Source: a virus
DNA length: 58,908 nucleotides
Direction: 5' to 3' (one strand)
Virus record (IMG/VR): IMGVR_UViG_3300034375_009562
Span: 1 to 58,908 of that record
This document shows positions 22,299 through 29,968 of the stretch, one piece after another (within the stretch, counting starts at the first letter, position 1; each line of letters begins with the position of its first letter). The notes beneath the pieces are model-generated. The model was given only the letters and a program-made list of their open reading frames with translations. It was not told the origin of the DNA and did no database searches. The translations under genes were made by a program, and so were the position numbers.

Positions 22299-23031
22299 AA
22301 GACTTTTTACTCCAGTATAAAGATTTATAAGCATCTATACCCGTTTTGTCTAAGCTTTGAGTTATTTTTTGTACTTTATCCTCAAATACTTCATCAAAAA
22401 TTGTATGAGTCCACTCTTCTCTTTTAAAAGGAATAACTTGAACCATAGGATATCCTTTAGGTATCTCTATTTTTTTACTGTCTTTTTTGATTGTGAAAGG
22501 AAATGCGACTGCATTTTCATAGGTATCAGTATCAACTATAGCAGGAAGCATAGTGAAACTTTTATTTGATTGATAAAACGGTTGAGTAAATAGACAAGAG
22601 TATCCAGGAGGAGTTTTTACCACCCAGATATTATCATATTTACAAACATACTCATCTTCAAAAGGAGCATTAGTATATTGATTTAGTACATGACCAGAAA
22701 ATAAGAGCCTACCTTCATCTCCATACTCTATCTCATTACCATCTATCTCAATGCTAACTGGATCAACTAAAGGTATAATATATCCTGTAGACAATATGTC
22801 AAACACAGGCATACAGTTTTTAATCGTACCACCTTTGTCTCTAGCATACTCCTCTTGCTTATTATCTTTTCTTTTAGGAGTGTTTTTGTACCACTCTTGT
22901 AGTCCTTTTTTAGCAGGATAAGGCTTAGGATATTCATCTTTTAAATTCCAAGTAAGATTAAGTATCTCTCCACTAAGTAAAGATATTGACCGAGAACAGT
23001 TTTTTTGCTTTAAGAAAAACTCAATTTGCAT
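22291..23031 (-). CDS. Hypothetical protein (246 aa), cupin-like features
   Basis: Contains NCMPVFDILSTGYIIPLVDPV and VKTPPGYSCLFTQPFYQ, then PKGYPMVQVIPFKREEW, a pattern of beta strands with conserved Gly/Pro turns that looks like a double-stranded beta-helix. Proteins of this general type (possibly DUF6065) occur near 2OG-oxygenase and tail genes in marine phages. Start overlaps the glutaredoxin stop by 11 nt. Function unknown. Confidence 0.5.
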   Translation of the reverse strand: MQIEFFLKQKNCSRSISLLSGEILNLTWNLKDEYPKPYPAKKGLQEWYKNTPKRKDNKQEEYARDKGGTIKNCMPVFDILSTGYIIPLVDPVSIEIDGNEIEYGDEGRLLFSGHVLNQYTNAPFEDEYVCKYDNIWVVKTPPGYSCLFTQPFYQSNKSFTMLPAIVDTDTYENAVAFPFTIKKDSKKIEIPKGYPMVQVIPFKREEWTHTIFDEVFEDKVQKITQSLDKTGIDAYKSLYWSKKSYE

Positions 23032-23290
23032 TATCTAAATAAGTAACCAGTTCATTATAACCCCCAATCGACTCATTGTCGATTTTAATTTGAGGCACAG
23101 TTCTAGCATTTGGGAACTCATTAAATAAATCTTCTTTTGTAATCCATTTTTGATTATCTTTTAGATCCATGTGTTTATTGGTTGGATCTTGAATAATAAA
23201 TTCTTTAAAAGGAATTTCTTTTAGGTTAAGTAAGTTTTTTGCTTTTACACAAAAAGCACAATTTGACTTAGAATAAATTTCAATTTGCAT
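23021..23290 (-). CDS. Glutaredoxin (dithiol)
   Basis: 89 residues, standard size. Active site CAFC (11-14) in IYSKSNCAFCVKAKNLL, cis-proline motif TVPQIKI, and GGYNEL glutathione-binding turn. Reduces disulfides with glutathione, for example for ribonucleotide reductase or the neighbouring peroxiredoxin. Start and stop both overlap neighbours with the same AATGCAAATTGA junction. Confidence 0.93.
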   Translation of the reverse strand: MQIEIYSKSNCAFCVKAKNLLNLKEIPFKEFIIQDPTNKHMDLKDNQKWITKEDLFNEFPNARTVPQIKIDNESIGGYNELVTYLDNAN

Positions 23291-23549
23291 TTTCTTCTCT
23301 CAATATGTTATACGCTTCTTTTAACGAACTGATATAAGTACCATTAATAAATATGATAGGTATAGAATAAAACTTCCTATCGTACATCTCTTCTATATCT
23401 GCATACTCAAAGTCATGTGCGATTTGTGGATACTGACTATCTCTTAATCTATAGTACTGAAGATCAGTTTTATCTGACCAGTAGTCAATAAAATCATTTG
23501 AAGGTATGCAACTAACTTTAGAGTAGATTGTTACTTTAGGCGTCATCAT
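23280..23549 (-). CDS. Glutaredoxin-like protein with CIPS active site
   Basis: 89 residues, paralogue of the adjacent glutaredoxin. VTIYSKVSCIPSNDFIDYW has Cys14 but Ser instead of the second cysteine, so it is monothiol-like. SIPIIFINGTYI gives the cis-proline, and the GG turn is degenerate (ISSLKEA). Could be a monothiol or specialised partner for the peroxiredoxin gene immediately upstream (14-nt overlap). Confidence 0.75.
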   Translation of the reverse strand: MMTPKVTIYSKVSCIPSNDFIDYWSDKTDLQYYRLRDSQYPQIAHDFEYADIEEMYDRKFYSIPIIFINGTYISSLKEAYNILREENAN

Positions 23550-24045
23550 AAATATTTATCTCATCAAGGTAACGTAACATTGTTTTAGCGTCACTAACCT
23601 CAAATGGATCAGTAGGTGATCTATCTCCAAAGTCAGGTTCGGTAAATAGTTTTCTAACTCGTCTATCATCTACGAGCATTGAATATCTCCAAGAACGCAT
23701 ACCAAAACCTAAGTTTGATTTATCTACAAGCATTCCCATCATACGAGTAAAATCTCCGTTACCATCTGGTAACATTTTTACTTTTTCTATGTTTTGATCT
23801 TTTGCCCATGCATTCATAACAAAAGCGTCATTTACTGAAATACAATATACATCATCTACTCCAGTAGATAAAAAGTTAGCGTAGTGTTTTTCGTATTCGG
23901 GTAAATGAGTTGAAGAACAAGTAGGGGTAAATGCTCCTGGAAGTGCAAATACTACAATCTTTTTTCCTGCAAAAAGCTCTTTAGTAGTTTTTTCAATCCA
24001 TTCTCCCCCTTCTCTCATTTTAAAGGTTACAAAAGGTATTTTCAT
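23536..24045 (-). CDS. Peroxiredoxin (Prx5 type)
   Basis: Start set at 24045 (MKIPFVTFKMREGG), with AAGGAG 7 nt upstream. 169 residues. The signature PGAFTPTCSSTHLPEYEKH has the peroxidatic Cys43; SVNDAFVMNAW and LPDGNGDFTRMMGM follow, typical of the Prx5 group whose members are often fused to a glutaredoxin. Here the glutaredoxins are separate adjacent genes. Removes H2O2 or organic peroxides. A promoter lies at 24075-24103. Confidence 0.93.
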   Translation of the reverse strand: MKIPFVTFKMREGGEWIEKTTKELFAGKKIVVFALPGAFTPTCSSTHLPEYEKHYANFLSTGVDDVYCISVNDAFVMNAWAKDQNIEKVKMLPDGNGDFTRMMGMLVDKSNLGFGMRSWRYSMLVDDRRVRKLFTEPDFGDRSPTDPFEVSDAKTMLRYLDEINIYDDA

Positions 24046-24074
24046 AATAGTTCTCCTTATATACCATGTCATAT

Positions 24075-24103
24075 AGTATATCAAGTTGCTAAGTTCTAAG
24101 CAA
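24075..24103 (-). promoter_or_regulatory. Promoter of the peroxiredoxin operon
   Basis: On the minus strand TTGCTT (24103-24098), 17 nt (AGAACTTAGCAACTTGA), TATACT (24080-24075). The spacer shares AGAACTTA with the giant-RNA promoter. Confidence 0.65.
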
Positions 24104-24116
24104 TATTTAATTAAAA

Positions 24117-24677
24117 TTATCTTAAGTTGAAACTCATACTAATTCTAGTTTCATTAGTCTCATTAGGCTCAACATAGTGTTCTAACCATGATGGAAAAAT
24201 TATACATACTCCTTCTTCAGGAGTTATAGGATAATTTAAACATCTAATCTTTTTTTCTGACATTGACACTCTTTGTCTAGGATCAACAAATACTATTCTA
24301 CCTGCTTTTCCTGCAGGAACTTTTACATAAAAGACACCAGAAAGTTCGGCACCATGAATATGCGCCATGTTGAAAGCATTAGGGTAATTAATATTAGCCC
24401 ACATTGACTCAAAATAAAAGTTATCATAACAATAGTCAGAAAACTGTTCTTTTATTTCTGTATTAGCTACTCTTAGTATTGCATTTTTTATATAGTCTAA
24501 CCATTCATATTTATGAATATCATCAGGGCTTTGCCACCCTAAAAAGTTACTTTTATCTCTATTAGGTAGTACCTTACTCATTTCTAAAAGAGTAACTTCA
24601 AGTTGCTTTAAATAATCTGTGTCTGACAACTTAAAGCCCCAAATAGGGGTTGGAAACAGTTCGTGTTTAAAACTCAT
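24117..24677 (-). CDS. 2-oxoglutarate/Fe(II) oxygenase (TIGR02466-like)
   Basis: 186 residues. The N-terminus HELFPTPIWGFKL and core MAHIHGAELSGVFYVKVP match the phage/marine 2OG-Fe(II) oxygenase family. HIHG (about 106-109) supplies metal ligands, HYVEPNETNETRISMSFNLR the distal histidine and the 2OG-binding arginine. Such enzymes hydroxylate a protein, nucleotide or small molecule; the substrate is unknown. Located between a methyltransferase and peroxiredoxin genes. Confidence 0.85.
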   Translation of the reverse strand: MSFKHELFPTPIWGFKLSDTDYLKQLEVTLLEMSKVLPNRDKSNFLGWQSPDDIHKYEWLDYIKNAILRVANTEIKEQFSDYCYDNFYFESMWANINYPNAFNMAHIHGAELSGVFYVKVPAGKAGRIVFVDPRQRVSMSEKKIRCLNYPITPEEGVCIIFPSWLEHYVEPNETNETRISMSFNLR

Positions 24678-24678
24678 A

Positions 24679-25266
24679 CTACTTCTTTCTTAAAATTGTA
24701 GTCTCGCTCTGTTTTCCTGTAGTAAGTTTCTTACCAGGAAAGGATAGAATTTCTGAAAAATGATGTGATAGTTTAAATACTTCTCTCTTGTATTCTATTC
24801 TATCTGTATCATCATAAATAATTAAACCATCTTGTTTAACCCTAGAAAGTGCTAAATTTAAACATCTGTTCCTAGCTCTTCCATCAACAATAACCATATC
24901 AAACATTTCTTGTGGATAATCATTTATAGTTAAAGCAAAAGCTTTAAAAGAGTAACCTTTAGCTGAAGAAAACTTAGCTATATATTCTGGATCTTTAGCT
25001 AAATCAGGAGCCATATATCTTATCTCACAGTTAGTGATATTTGCATTATCTATATAATCTTGCATATAAACACTAAACTCTTTGAAATACTCTATAGACC
25101 AAATTTTATTACACCTTCTAGCAAACCAAACTGTAGAGGCTCCAGTTCCCCACTCAAATATATTCCAATCTTTCATATTTACATTGCTCAACCAAGCAAT
25201 ACTAGACTCTGTAAAATCAGGTATTTCTAACTTAACAAGCTCTTCGTTTATACGTTTTCCTCGCAT
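24679..25266 (-). CDS. SAM-dependent methyltransferase
   Basis: 195 residues. Motif I WNIFEWGTGASTVWFARRC (about 34-52) and WSIEY acidic strand, then MVIVDGRARNRCLNLALSRVKQDGLIIYDDT, typical of small class I methyltransferases in sugar/glycan clusters. It starts 2 nt after the radical SAM gene ends and stops 2 nt before the oxygenase gene. Substrate unknown. Confidence 0.75.
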   Translation of the reverse strand: MRGKRINEELVKLEIPDFTESSIAWLSNVNMKDWNIFEWGTGASTVWFARRCNKIWSIEYFKEFSVYMQDYIDNANITNCEIRYMAPDLAKDPEYIAKFSSAKGYSFKAFALTINDYPQEMFDMVIVDGRARNRCLNLALSRVKQDGLIIYDDTDRIEYKREVFKLSHHFSEILSFPGKKLTTGKQSETTILRKK

Positions 25267-25267
25267 T

Positions 25268-26233
25268 TTAATCTCCGTGTACTAGTGACCTAAAATCTAT
25301 AGATTGATCAGATTTATGTTGTCCGTACTTTTTACCTTCAATATTTGTCCACACAAGAGAGTCTGGCGCGTCATATAGTTGATCACAGTTTTTACAGTAA
25401 TCAATTTCATCAAATCTCTCATTTCTATGTGCGTTTCTTAATCTTTTATACTCTTTGCTTCTCCAAATTTCTGTAAGCGATTCTGTTTCAAGATGCCCTA
25501 ACACTGCTTTTGAATCTTGTCCTAACACATAACAACAAGGTACAACAGCTCCATACTTACCTTCGAGCCCTCCGGCTCTGACGTTGAGATAAGGTGCAAA
25601 CGGTCTGCCGCAACTGCGTTTTTCTTTTTTAGGGCGATCATAAGGAGTTTCAAATTGACCTCCCCAGTTATGCATCATCCATATTTCAGCATCAATATCT
25701 AAAGGAGTAATCCAATTAAGTTTATACTCTACTATTTCTTGAGATATATTATTATTATCTAGTATTAAGTGATAAGATGAAATATTTGTTTCATAAGCGC
25801 TTTTATCTAAGATTCTTAGAAATGTTCTACAGTTTTGATATACTGTATTAAAAGCATCTTTGCTCATCCAATGTTTATAGGTATCTCTATCATACCCAAT
25901 AACACTAACTCGAATAGTATCAAGTCCTGAATCAAGTAGTTTTAAACTCATATCTTCTGTTAAATTAAAGCCATTAGTTACGATACTACAAGCAATATTA
26001 TACTTAGATGCTATTTTAATGTATTCATCTATATTTCTATTAAGTAAAGGTTCACCACTGCCTTGTAAGTTTATATCTGAGCATCCAGCTTCTTGAAGCT
26101 CATCACATATTTTTTCAAATAGTGATAGTGGCATCTTTTTTAAAAAGTCTTTTTCTCTTCCAGTAGCTTGTGGACACATTGGACAAGCATAATTACATCC
26201 ACCATTAATTTCTATACTCGCATTTTTTATCAT
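25268..26233 (-). CDS. Radical SAM/SPASM-type enzyme
   Basis: Start placed at 26233 (MIKNASIEINGGCNYACPMC), where ATG overlaps the upstream TGA. About 321 residues. The CxxxCxxC cluster motif is at Cys13, 17 and 20; GSGEPLLNRN is the radical SAM glycine/GxGEP motif; and a C-terminal cysteine-rich part (CGRPFAPYLNV ... VPCCYVLG ... DYCKNCDQ) resembles a SPASM auxiliary-cluster domain. Relatives mature peptides or modify sugars. Neighbours are sugar and methyltransferase genes, so glycan modification is the simpler guess, but a peptide substrate is possible. Confidence 0.85.
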   Translation of the reverse strand: MIKNASIEINGGCNYACPMCPQATGREKDFLKKMPLSLFEKICDELQEAGCSDINLQGSGEPLLNRNIDEYIKIASKYNIACSIVTNGFNLTEDMSLKLLDSGLDTIRVSVIGYDRDTYKHWMSKDAFNTVYQNCRTFLRILDKSAYETNISSYHLILDNNNISQEIVEYKLNWITPLDIDAEIWMMHNWGGQFETPYDRPKKEKRSCGRPFAPYLNVRAGGLEGKYGAVVPCCYVLGQDSKAVLGHLETESLTEIWRSKEYKRLRNAHRNERFDEIDYCKNCDQLYDAPDSLVWTNIEGKKYGQHKSDQSIDFRSLVHGD

Positions 26234-26808
26234 ACAAAAGCCCATTCTATTCTATTATTATTTTTTAAGTATGCTTCATCTAGCTCTGGTTTATGGACGG
26301 GTGCAGGCTGTACTATTTTTCTAACTGTATGAATTTTAACTGTTTTATAAAAATCAAAGTTCAATAGCGTAATTTTAGAGGTTGTATAGCGTAAAAACCA
26401 ATAAGCTGCAATTGTGCCTGTAAGAGGTCTATCAATATTTATCTCTTCTGTCATCTCTTTCCAATATTTTGGATCCCAAAAATATGTTTTATTATACCAC
26501 TCTTCTGGATAATTTCTGATCATATTAGATCCGTCTCTATCTCCATTACCTCTAATAATAAACTTCTCATTATTAGAACCAGAAGACTTATAGTGTTCAT
26601 CTAAACCATTACAGTAGTTGTTAAACCAAATATCACAATCTCCCCATCGTCTACTAGAGTTTAATCTAACGACAATAGGATAGTTTATTTTCAAGTGAGA
26701 TATATCTTTACTAGAGCCTACAATTACAATAGGTTTATCGCCTATATAAGAAATTATATCTGACTTAAGATGTTCGCTCCTAGAAAGTATGGTTTCTAAA
26801 GAGTTCAT
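26230..26808 (-). CDS. Glycosyltransferase-29-like (sialyltransferase-fold) protein
   Basis: 192 residues. IVIVGSSKDISH, then YPIVVRLNSSRRWGDCDIWFNN resembles the L-motif of GT29 enzymes (a nucleotide-binding loop and a VxRxN stretch), and DRPLTGTIAAYWFLRY resembles the S-motif PxTG. The conserved disulfide pattern of animal enzymes is missing. It would transfer a sugar from a CMP-activated donor. Stop overlaps the radical SAM start; start overlaps the next glycosyltransferase stop by 29 nt. Confidence 0.5.
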   Translation of the reverse strand: MNSLETILSRSEHLKSDIISYIGDKPIVIVGSSKDISHLKINYPIVVRLNSSRRWGDCDIWFNNYCNGLDEHYKSSGSNNEKFIIRGNGDRDGSNMIRNYPEEWYNKTYFWDPKYWKEMTEEINIDRPLTGTIAAYWFLRYTTSKITLLNFDFYKTVKIHTVRKIVQPAPVHKPELDEAYLKNNNRIEWAFV

Positions 26809-27466
26809 ATTCTTTTAACCACAGATCTGCATACTCACATTGTTTATATTCATCAAACCAAGGTCCTCCCTCAGTATAGTGTAACGCCCGTGGAGTACCA
26901 TCTTGTGGCTCTTGATACCACCCAACGAGCCAATTCCACTCTAAAGATATTTCTCCAATATCAAAATCATTTAGCCAGCTAAATCTATGTAAGTAAGATG
27001 GAGAAGCCTGGTTTATTGTATCTAACGAAAGTTGAGCATTAGATGGATGAGCACAATTCCAAATTATTAAAGAACTCCAGTTTTTTCTAGGATACTGAGA
27101 CTGTTCTTTTCCGTCCATTTTAGTTTTATTTGTAGGCTTATAGTCATGTTTTACAACATATACGGCAAACTTTGTATCTAAGCTGCTAATTAAGTCTCTA
27201 ACATCCTTAAGCCAAAGAAAATCACAATCGCAATATATTGCCCATCCCTCATACTGGTTAAGAAAGGGAACCATAAATCTAGTATAAGTAAATTCTGTAG
27301 ACGCTCTATCATCTTTTTTCCTCGTGTAAAAACCATTATCTCTAAGTTCTTTTTGTATTAAAGGTTTGATTGTAATATTAGTTGACGAATGCCTAAGAAG
27401 AGAAGAAACGCAAACTCTCCAAGCTGCGTCTTCTCTAGCATCATAACCAATATAAACATTTGTCAT
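26780..27466 (-). CDS. Glycosyltransferase (GT-A, GT8-like)
   Basis: 228 residues. IYIGYDAREDAAWRVC start, WAIYCDCDFLWLKDV with a DxD metal/nucleotide-sugar motif (about residues 76-90), and ALHYTEGGPWFDEY near the end with the conserved His. This is typical of small GT8-like transferases found in marine viruses. Probably acts on host or virion glycans together with neighbouring genes. Confidence 0.75.
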   Translation of the reverse strand: MTNVYIGYDAREDAAWRVCVSSLLRHSSTNITIKPLIQKELRDNGFYTRKKDDRASTEFTYTRFMVPFLNQYEGWAIYCDCDFLWLKDVRDLISSLDTKFAVYVVKHDYKPTNKTKMDGKEQSQYPRKNWSSLIIWNCAHPSNAQLSLDTINQASPSYLHRFSWLNDFDIGEISLEWNWLVGWYQEPQDGTPRALHYTEGGPWFDEYKQCEYADLWLKEYELFRNHTF

Positions 27467-27558
27467 TTTTTCTTAGCTTTCTTCTTCTTTACCTTTTTCT
27501 TAACTCTCTTCTTTTGTAAATTTTTGAGAGTAGAAGTTTGGAAGATCGGGGCTGTTAT
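27463..27558 (-). CDS. Possible 31-aa Lys-rich peptide nested in the 3' end of the fusion gene
   Basis: In the +1 frame of the fusion gene an ATG at 27558 (AGGG about 9 nt upstream) opens MITAPIFQTSTLKNLQ followed by a run of Lys and Arg, ending in TGA that overlaps the glycosyltransferase ATG (ATGA). The coupling is neat, but the length is short and the codons are constrained by the overlapping frame, so this may be chance. Confidence 0.25.
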   Translation of the reverse strand: MTAPIFQTSTLKNLQKKRVKKKVKKKKAKKK

Positions 27559-28318
27559 CATACGAATTATCCCTTTCAATGTCCCATTCTTCACAGATAC
27601 TGCCAGTTTGTACCTCTAAAACGTGACATCTTTCATTTTTAACATTAATAGCTTTGTGCCATTGACCAGAGAATATAGTTGTAGTACCGAATAAACTTAA
27701 ATTCTCTACAACTCCAGATCGTCTATCTATTATACAAGAACCTTTCAAGACATACCAATGTTCATTTCTATATTTATGTTTTTGCATAGAGAGTTCTTTA
27801 TTAGGCTCTATTACTAGCTCTTTTATTTTATAGCCTTTTTGTTCTTCTAAAACTCTATACCAGCCCCATTCTCGAATTGTTTTTGGGGCTTTCCATTCTT
27901 CTAATATCCAGCTAGAAGAGTTCTTTTTATTATCTCCCCCAACACCAAATGCGAACATAACCCTAAGATTATTAGTAAAATGTTCAAGCTCAGGTATATT
28001 ACCTTGTACTCTATCCCCTCCATTGGCAAATACTATAGACTCACTTGAGGGGTACATAGATAGAGTTTTATTGATAGCATCAGTAGCGCTATCATTACTA
28101 TCATCAAAAGAGATAACTTCATCAACCATTTTTAAAGAGGATAAAACTGAATATCGTTCTTCAAAAGGCATGAAAGGCCTACCCTTTTTACGGGTAAGCC
28201 AATCATCGCTGTTTAAACCTACTACTAGTTTATCACCTAATTTTTTAGCGTCATCAAAGTAGTCTATATGCCCAGAGTGAAGAGGATCAAATCCTCCAGT
28301 TACTAGTACAATTGTCAT
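27500..28318 (-). CDS. Fusion: nucleotidylyltransferase (HldE-C like) + sugar-phosphate isomerase cupin
   Basis: 272 residues. N-terminal 130: LVTGGFDPLHSGHIDYF with the HxGH motif, GLNSDDWLTRKKGRPFMPFEERYSVL and a later NGGDR, typical of the RfaE/HldE C-terminal adenylyltransferase. C-terminal 110: ELSMQKHKYRNEHWYVLKGS and QWHKAINVKNERCHVLEVQTG, matching the type II phosphomannose isomerase cupin (SMQxHxxRxEHW). The pair could make an activated heptose or mannose-type sugar. It starts the minus-strand sugar block and overlaps the upstream gene by 4 nt. Confidence 0.8.
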   Translation of the reverse strand: MTIVLVTGGFDPLHSGHIDYFDDAKKLGDKLVVGLNSDDWLTRKKGRPFMPFEERYSVLSSLKMVDEVISFDDSNDSATDAINKTLSMYPSSESIVFANGGDRVQGNIPELEHFTNNLRVMFAFGVGGDNKKNSSSWILEEWKAPKTIREWGWYRVLEEQKGYKIKELVIEPNKELSMQKHKYRNEHWYVLKGSCIIDRRSGVVENLSLFGTTTIFSGQWHKAINVKNERCHVLEVQTGSICEEWDIERDNSYDNSPDLPNFYSQKFTKEES

Positions 28319-28599
28319 TTACAGATACTCAAAATAGCTCTGATTTGCTGTTCTTTTTCGTCTAACTCTTCTTCATTTTGCTTTAACAAAACATTTGCTG
28401 CAGCTCTAACTGCTGTTGAGTTAAGACCGTATGTATCTTTTAGATACTTTACTCGTCTGTTTATCTCATCTCGTGAATCTGATATTGCTCCTAAAAAAGC
28501 TACTATCGCGTCTAAACATTCTGAGACATCTTCTGAATCAATTGGCTTGATCTCTTTTGCAACTTTACTCTGTTTCTTTTCTAGATCCCTATCTGACAA
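28315..28599 (-). CDS. Small DNA-binding-like protein (GapR/DsbA-like?)
   Basis: 94 residues. The C-terminal 60 (AISDSRDEINRRVKYLKDTYGLNSTAVRAAANVLL ... EEELDEKEQQIRAIL) has the length, helix pattern and DxxE-xQ-ILxL-like end of the DUF2312/GapR family and of T4 DsbA-like late proteins, which bind AT-rich or overtwisted DNA. The N-terminus is a polar extension. The assignment is by pattern only. Confidence 0.4.
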   Translation of the reverse strand: MSDRDLEKKQSKVAKEIKPIDSEDVSECLDAIVAFLGAISDSRDEINRRVKYLKDTYGLNSTAVRAAANVLLKQNEEELDEKEQQIRAILSICK

Positions 28600-28610
28600 C
28601 TATCCCTCCA

Positions 28611-29318
28611 TTATAGGTTTTTATGTAAAAATCTGATATATTCATCCATACTATGATCATATACAGAATCAAATAATTGAAGCTTTGACCAGGCTCTAAT
28701 TCTACCTCTCATTGAATCGACAAATCTCTGAAATTTATTCATCTTAGCAATTTTTCCAGTATAAGACAAGTAAATAGGTTCACAAGTATGTCTAAATCCC
28801 ATAATATAAAGTGGAACTTTTGGTACAATATCGTTATTATTTACAACTCTATAATGCTTTGTTTTAAAATGATCAACCCAATCTGAGTCTCCGACTCGAG
28901 GTGATCCATAGGTATAACATTCATCAGCAGAGAAACGTCTTGCACTAATAGTAGCTAATGCTCCTCCTAAAGAATGTCCACAAGTGATAACAGTTTTGCC
29001 ACTTCTCCTTGCTTCAACCCATTGAGATAGTGCATTCCAAATCTGATCTAAAGCTTCTTTAAATCCTGTATGAACATCTCCTAAACCACTATGAGAAGAG
29101 GTTTGCCAAGCTTTCAAATCTGCTGCTAAATCAGCCATTTGATCGGGCTCAGTACCTCTAAAAATAATAATTATTGAGTCTGGTGTTTCAATAGAAACAG
29201 CCTGTGTACCGTTTCTATCATATGTTTGTTTATCTATTTCTCCCTCTATAGATATATCTTCCAAGTTTCCATAAACTTGTCCCGATAGCTTTGCGTAGCG
29301 TATCAAGTTTTGAATCAT
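28611..29318 (-). CDS. Class 3 lipase-like alpha/beta hydrolase
   Basis: The start at 29318 (MIQNLIRYAKLSGQVYG) is preferred over a TTG 11 codons upstream, but either overlaps the preceding gene by about 90-120 nt. The product (about 235 aa) has FRGTEP (oxyanion region), the nucleophile elbow CGHSLGGAL, YGSPRVGD, NNNDIVPKVP with the catalytic Asp, and YDHSMDEYI with the catalytic His: a full Lipase_3 triad. No signal peptide. It could hydrolyse host membrane lipids during lysis or release fatty acids. Confidence 0.88.
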   Translation of the reverse strand: MIQNLIRYAKLSGQVYGNLEDISIEGEIDKQTYDRNGTQAVSIETPDSIIIIFRGTEPDQMADLAADLKAWQTSSHSGLGDVHTGFKEALDQIWNALSQWVEARRSGKTVITCGHSLGGALATISARRFSADECYTYGSPRVGDSDWVDHFKTKHYRVVNNNDIVPKVPLYIMGFRHTCEPIYLSYTGKIAKMNKFQRFVDSMRGRIRAWSKLQLFDSVYDHSMDEYIRFLHKNL

Positions 29319-29628
29319 TGATGGTTCTCGACTTATAAATGATTTCCCCAATCAACATTCGCACATCAATTGGAGTTACTTTTTCATCTATATAAATGAA
29401 AACCCCCTCATTATCGTGAATAAGAGTATATCTCTTATCTTTAAATCTTTTAAATAGTTTTCTTAGCTTACCAGGCGTACGCACTTTCAGTGCGACCCAG
29501 CTATCTTCATATAGCTGTTCTACTTGAAACTTATCTACTCGTTCTAAAGAACGCACAAACTGCCTAGCTATTACTTCTCGTTCAATACTAGAAGGTTCTT
29601 GATCATTCTGAAATAAATAATTACTCAT
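29230..29628 (-). CDS. Hypothetical protein (132 aa)
   Basis: Basic protein beginning MSNYLFQNDQEPSSIEREVIARQF, with VRTPGKLRKLFKRFKDKRYTLIHDNEGVFIYIDEKVTP in the centre. Codon pattern and coupling to the upstream DUF3310-like gene support it, but its 3' end overlaps the lipase 5' end by 89 nt. No known family. Confidence 0.5.
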   Translation of the reverse strand: MSNYLFQNDQEPSSIEREVIARQFVRSLERVDKFQVEQLYEDSWVALKVRTPGKLRKLFKRFKDKRYTLIHDNEGVFIYIDEKVTPIDVRMLIGEIIYKSRTINDSKLDTLRKAIGTSLWKLGRYIYRGRNR

Positions 29629-29968
29629 CTCTCTGCCAACCAGGATTTTCTTCTATTTTTTGTGCTCTCATTGTTTCAAACTGAATTTGCTTAAGTCGTT
29701 CTTGGTCAAAGTCATATATAGCTAAGAGAGCATAATGCATAATCTTAAACAGATCTTTTTTATTTTTACCGTCTTTTTTACCAAATCGTTGAGCATATTT
29801 CATGATATTGCCTAAACAAAATCCTTCACCATGTCCTGAATCAATAATAAACTCTGTTGCTTGAAATTGATTCATTGAATAGTGTTGAGAGTAAGTAGAA
29901 TTTACATATTCAACAAACTCTTGTATGATTCTATCTTCTTCATACTTGTATTGTTTTTCTACTGACAC
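29621..29968 (-). CDS. DUF3310-like (SaV) protein
   Basis: 115 residues. QHYSMNQFQATEFI ... GFCLGNIMKYAQRFGKKDGKNKKDLFKIMHYALLAI matches the DUF3310 pattern (HY....P.E.I, GN.IKY..R...K.....DL.K...Y), common in phages and often called a nucleotide-kinase-like protein; its chemistry is not established. Overlaps the UV endonuclease stop by 10 nt. Confidence 0.7.
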   Translation of the reverse strand: MSVEKQYKYEEDRIIQEFVEYVNSTYSQHYSMNQFQATEFIIDSGHGEGFCLGNIMKYAQRFGKKDGKNKKDLFKIMHYALLAIYDFDQERLKQIQFETMRAQKIEENPGWQRDE

